Below are positions 60,939 to 64,000 of a DNA stretch of 64,000 nt, piece by piece. The DNA comes from Nibrella saemangeumensis. GTDB lineage: Bacteria > Bacteroidota > Bacteroidia > Cytophagales > Spirosomataceae. The position numbers and the translations under genes are program-made. Numbering within the stretch: the stretch's first letter is position 1; each line of letters begins with the position of its first letter. The notes beneath the pieces are model-generated. The model had not been told where the DNA came from and did not search any database. It was given only the letters and a program-made list of their open reading frames with translations. The DNA is taken from contig NZ_BAABHD010000084.1 in the NCBI RefSeq assembly GCF_039541915.1, positions 372,001 to 436,000 of the forward strand, written 5' to 3'.

Positions 60939-62144
60939 ATGGCTAACGACAGAAGATACTTATTCCCTGTTATTACCGCCATGGTTTGTGTTCTACTATA
61001 TATGTTATATATGTGGTTGCAGCCAGTATATACTTATATTGTATTGGATAAGAGATTTGATGCCCACCAGTATAATGCTTTATTTCAATTTATGGCAGGG
61101 CAAACACAATCGTTGGCCGTGTACTTTCCATTTAATGGGCGTTTGCTAGTGCCTTTCCTGGCTAGTTTGATCTCCTCCTATGATGCAGTCTTTGCTTTTC
61201 AATGGATAAACGCCATCAGTATTATAATTACTTTTGGTTTTTTGATTTACCTATGGAACCAGGAGAATCTTCACCCGGCCGCTATCGCTGCTGGTAGTCT
61301 CTGGTTTTTTGTTCACTGGAAAGGTCCAGTCCGGATGTACCTGCCAGACCCTATAACAGCCGATGTGCCAGGGTACTGGCTGCTTACTCTATGGATAATT
61401 CTATTGAACCGGTTTACTGGAGGGTTTTGGCAGTGGAGTGTCTTAATTATTACCGCCTGTCTTGGTACACTTCAGAAAGAATCGTTTATCGGTATAACAG
61501 CCGCATCCATATTGTGGTGGGTGTGGAAACAAAAAAAGGAGGGCTTTCCGGTTCAGGTTCAATGGCCTATACTCACAATTGTCCTTACTATAATTACCCG
61601 AGCGCTGGCAAGTTTTTATTTTCCTCCGGTGATACAGGGGTGGAAACAAAGTTCATTCATTACCGTAATCAAATCGCTTTGGCTGTATATCCTCGAACCG
61701 CAACGGGTGCTTCTACTTCCAATGTGGTGGCTAATGGCTTATGGAGTCTTCTGGATAGGTTTGCTGCTGACAAACGTTAAAAGGGATTTGTTTTATATTC
61801 TCAGTATAACAGGAATCTTGCTCAGCGCTGTCGGAGGTAATGATGTTTCGCGGTATGCCACTACTTTTTTTCCGGTCTTAATGACCCTTATTCTCCGGGG
61901 GGTAACAGCTTCAAAAAATCCTGGGCAAATGGCTGCCCTTATTTTACTGGCATCCCTACCCCTCTCCCGCTTCTGGGAACTTGAACCGGATCTAGGCAGA
62001 TTTCCTCAGCAACGTTATCAGTGGTGTGTTGAGTGCTGGTCATTGGCTGAGACAGGACTCTGGGCAACCTACATTTTGCTGACCGGCTGGGTCCTTTATT
62101 TGAACAATAAAAGACAACAATTGCGGCTTAGCGAATCAGAATAA
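60939..62144 (+). CDS. Multi-pass membrane protein of unknown function
   Basis: 401 residues with about ten hydrophobic helices, rich in Trp, Tyr and Phe. The layout (long hydrophobic helices, a FPFNGRLLVPFLASL loop and WKGPVRMYLPDPITADVPGYW) recalls glycosyltransferase C-fold or EpsG-like membrane proteins, but I cannot name the family. Base composition is clearly more A+T-rich than its neighbours (for example near 60990-61060), suggesting a different history. Its end overlaps the convergent gene at 62128 by 17 bases. It follows the thiamine kinase by 6 bases but is not obviously linked to it. Confidence 0.75.
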   Translation: MANDRRYLFPVITAMVCVLLYMLYMWLQPVYTYIVLDKRFDAHQYNALFQFMAGQTQSLAVYFPFNGRLLVPFLASLISSYDAVFAFQWINAISIIITFGFLIYLWNQENLHPAAIAAGSLWFFVHWKGPVRMYLPDPITADVPGYWLLTLWIILLNRFTGGFWQWSVLIITACLGTLQKESFIGITAASILWWVWKQKKEGFPVQVQWPILTIVLTIITRALASFYFPPVIQGWKQSSFITVIKSLWLYILEPQRVLLLPMWWLMAYGVFWIGLLLTNVKRDLFYILSITGILLSAVGGNDVSRYATTFFPVLMTLILRGVTASKNPGQMAALILLASLPLSRFWELEPDLGRFPQQRYQWCVECWSLAETGLWATYILLTGWVLYLNNKRQQLRLSESE

Positions 62145-64000
62145 GCTTGCCGGTTTGTTTGTTCTGCGCCCCTTCACCGAGCGGCAGGTCTGTTCCCTGA
62201 TTGCTGATCGTTAGCCGGAAAAGATACATGCCGGGAGCCACACGGGCGCTATTCTCATCGGTCCCATCCCAGAACCATTCATTTAAACCAATACGGACTG
62301 GTTTTTGAAACCGACGTATGGGACGACCATTTATGTCGGTAATCTGCCAGACGGCCTCATCCGGAGCCTGGGAGCCGGAAAGCTGAAAGGAAATCCTCAC
62401 CCGATCGGTAAACGGATTCGGATAGGTGCTGATGGATTCTACCTGGGGAGCGCTATTAACCCTGAAGGTAACCTGATAGGGTGGCGCAACATTGCCGGCC
62501 ATGTCCCGGCCTCTGGCAGTTAACTGGTAGCTCCCGTCCGCTAATCTGTCAGAAACATAAGTAAGGCTGAATTCATTCGTCGCTGCGTTTGCCTGCTGTT
62601 TTACGTTTGGATTCAGCCAGTTAATACGTCGTGCCGGACATTTTTCGCACGGACCCTCCAGATAAAGATCAATACCACTGGTATCCTGACGAATCAGGTA
62701 TTTGTTTTCATCGGTAAGTTTAAGGGCAATTAGGGGAGTAGCGGAAACCACATCGCCGTCTTTAATTCGGGCCTCATCAATGGACACCTCTAAAACGGGT
62801 GCCCACTTATCCGGTACCACATAGAACGGCACATCAAACGTATTATTTAAATACGACTGTTCGGCCTGAAGCTGCGGGTTAACGGTTACCACAAGTTGAT
62901 TCTGACCGGGTATCCCCCTGGTTTCTACAGGAATGCTCAGGTTCGTAGTTAAGCCAGGTTCCGGTGCCGGCATTCGCTTATCAACCGTTCCGGCTTGCGC
63001 TGAATTTTCGCTGTACAATGTATACCGAACCAATACCGAGTCGGTAAATGACCGGGCAGACAGGTTGGTAAAGTTGACCAGTAAGGTAGTTTTCTCGCCT
63101 TGCTGTAGGGTAGGGCCTATTGGTTTTGCAGCAAAAGCATACCCTTCAGGGACACCGATATAAGCTACCTGCCAGTCGCGAAAAACTGACTCCTGACTTT
63201 TCAGGCGTAGAAAAGGATACCGTTCGGATGAGATGGAACTGAGCGACGTAGACCGGTTGCCAGTACGCAGAAGTAGCGTTTCACGACCGGCTTTATCGAT
63301 GCCCCAGATCTCAACCGGGGCAGGTGAGGTTGATTGGCGGGTCCAGGTCAGGTGCTCCCAGGATTGGGCGGGTCCGATGGCTGGGGTTTCAGTGGCGGTT
63401 GGGGTCACCGTGTTTCTGGCAAACTGCTCCGGACGGCGTTGCCACCAGCCTTCCGGACCGTCTTGCATAATGGTAAAGGAACTTGTTACCCAGTCAGATT
63501 CTCTTTCTGTTGCCTGCCCGGCGCGTTTTACCCGCCAGAAATAGGTAGTATTTTGCGTTGGCAGTGTTGGTTTCCACTGGATAAGTGCGCCTGCCAGGAG
63601 TGTAGCCGATTGAACCGCCGAACTGGTAAACTGAGCCGTTGTATCCAGTTCAAGGATGTACTGTTGGATTTCGTCTCTGAACGTCTGGGCTACTAAGGTC
63701 AGCGAACGTGAGCCGTTGGCCGGGACCTTTAGCAAACTAAACGCTTCCGGCAACAGCGGAACGATGGCCGGACCTGGCAGATTGACCTCTACCCAGGCTT
63801 CATTGTTCCCGAACGTTTCTTCCGCAATAAGTTCATCCGGGTTAATGCGGGCCGTAAATCGGTTGATGCCAAAACTATTCCGGTCGTTGGGAATGGTTAT
63901 CAGAAAGGTGTCTTTAAACGCGACCGCTTCAGGAACGGTACTATTGTAAACACCAAGGGTTTGTCCATTACTTCCACTCCGGCGAATGCGTATGGTGAGC
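62128..64000 (-). CDS. C-terminal part of a large type IX-secreted protein (cut by window edge)
   Basis: The frame is open past the right edge; the TTG at 63751-63753 is internal. The visible 624 codons begin near the edge with LTIRIRRSGSNGQ and continue with RFTARINPDELIAEETFGNN. Further on are two beta-sandwich (CARDB-like) domains (LVNFTNLSARSFTDSVLV, LVVTVNPQ) and a FlgD-like last domain: STYPNPFTDRVRISFQ, VWQITDINGRPI and PGMYLFRLTI near the end, the type IX secretion/gliding-motility sorting domain. This mix fits the PorU2-like C25 peptidase family, but the peptidase part would lie outside, so this name is a guess. Confidence 0.75.
   Translation of the reverse strand, partial: LTIRIRRSGSNGQTLGVYNSTVPEAVAFKDTFLITIPNDRNSFGINRFTARINPDELIAEETFGNNEAWVEVNLPGPAIVPLLPEAFSLLKVPANGSRSLTLVAQTFRDEIQQYILELDTTAQFTSSAVQSATLLAGALIQWKPTLPTQNTTYFWRVKRAGQATERESDWVTSSFTIMQDGPEGWWQRRPEQFARNTVTPTATETPAIGPAQSWEHLTWTRQSTSPAPVEIWGIDKAGRETLLLRTGNRSTSLSSISSERYPFLRLKSQESVFRDWQVAYIGVPEGYAFAAKPIGPTLQQGEKTTLLVNFTNLSARSFTDSVLVRYTLYSENSAQAGTVDKRMPAPEPGLTTNLSIPVETRGIPGQNQLVVTVNPQLQAEQSYLNNTFDVPFYVVPDKWAPVLEVSIDEARIKDGDVVSATPLIALKLTDENKYLIRQDTSGIDLYLEGPCEKCPARRINWLNPNVKQQANAATNEFSLTYVSDRLADGSYQLTARGRDMAGNVAPPYQVTFRVNSAPQVESISTYPNPFTDRVRISFQLSGSQAPDEAVWQITDINGRPIRRFQKPVRIGLNEWFWDGTDENSARVAPGMYLFRLTISNQGTDLPLGEGAQNKQTGKLILIR

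Noticed and set aside
1..64000. tRNA, rRNA, CRISPR array, prophage or intact insertion sequence
   Set aside because: Read for on both strands and not found; the repeats present are isolated inverted repeats without spacer arrays or transposase genes.

Overview
The window looks like chromosomal DNA of a Bacteroidota bacterium of order Cytophagales, close to Spirosoma and relatives. This is inferred from SusC/SusD and ECF-sigma/FecR genes, LytTR regulators, a type IX secretion C-terminal domain, Bacteroidota-typical families (DUF4494, DUF2807, DUF2279, DUF6691), -7 promoter boxes of the TAnnTTTG type, and a moderately G+C-rich coding sequence. No rRNA, tRNA, CRISPR array, phage or intact transposase was seen. 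Both window edges cut a gene.

Layout: 1-10.2 kb holds housekeeping and signalling genes (partial histidine kinase, DEDDh exonuclease, fumarase, gamma-glutamyltransferase, a membrane LytTR regulator, an M24 peptidase, a PD40 lipoprotein, an HPP protein). 10.2-15.9 kb has malate:quinone oxidoreductase, a nucleoside-phosphorylase-like protein, a DUF1028 protein and an aldo/keto reductase, with a striking long inverted repeat at 11936-12062. 15.9-24.8 kb is the most interesting part: a sulfur-metabolism island with a TauE/SafE permease, a persulfide dioxygenase-rhodanese fusion, a DsrE protein, a DUF2892 protein, a TsdA-like dihaem cytochrome c, a porin, two half-size YeeE/YedE transporters and a sulfide:quinone oxidoreductase. 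Four of its transcription units start with the same 14-bp palindrome (GTAAC-N4-GTCAC, either orientation) centred 33-34 bp upstream of a -7 box. This is the signature of one Crp/Fnr-type activator acting at class II promoters. No gene for such a regulator lies in the window.

24.9-38.3 kb carries a DUF2279 protein, an M3 peptidase, a DUF2807-LytS-LytT operon, a TonB-like protein, a bestrophin/carbonic anhydrase operon with a leftover carbonic anhydrase C-terminus between the two genes, an oxidoreductase, a glycosyltransferase and MoeA. 38.5-42.7 kb encodes a cupredoxin-fused PQQ/PVC-type propeller protein and an FG-GAP repeat protein. 42.9-52.4 kb is a nutrient-uptake locus (ECF sigma, FecR anti-sigma, SusC, SusD, two phosphoesterases) that has no glycoside hydrolase. 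52.6-57.3 kb is a TonB receptor, a periplasmic TPR-like protein and a LytS/LytT pair. 57.4-62.1 kb has MoaC, a MobB-like/MobA fusion, a DUF6992-like protein, a nucleoside deaminase, a thiamine pyrophosphokinase and a membrane protein. The window closes with the C-terminal part of a large type IX-secreted protein.

How the parts fit: the sulfur island would take up reduced sulfur (porin plus YeeE halves), oxidise sulfide to persulfide at the quinone pool (SQR), oxidise persulfide to sulfite or thiosulfate (fusion enzyme), export sulfite (TauE) and oxidise thiosulfate in the periplasm (TsdA-like). Intergenic regions are unusually rich in long inverted repeats, several of them REP-like.
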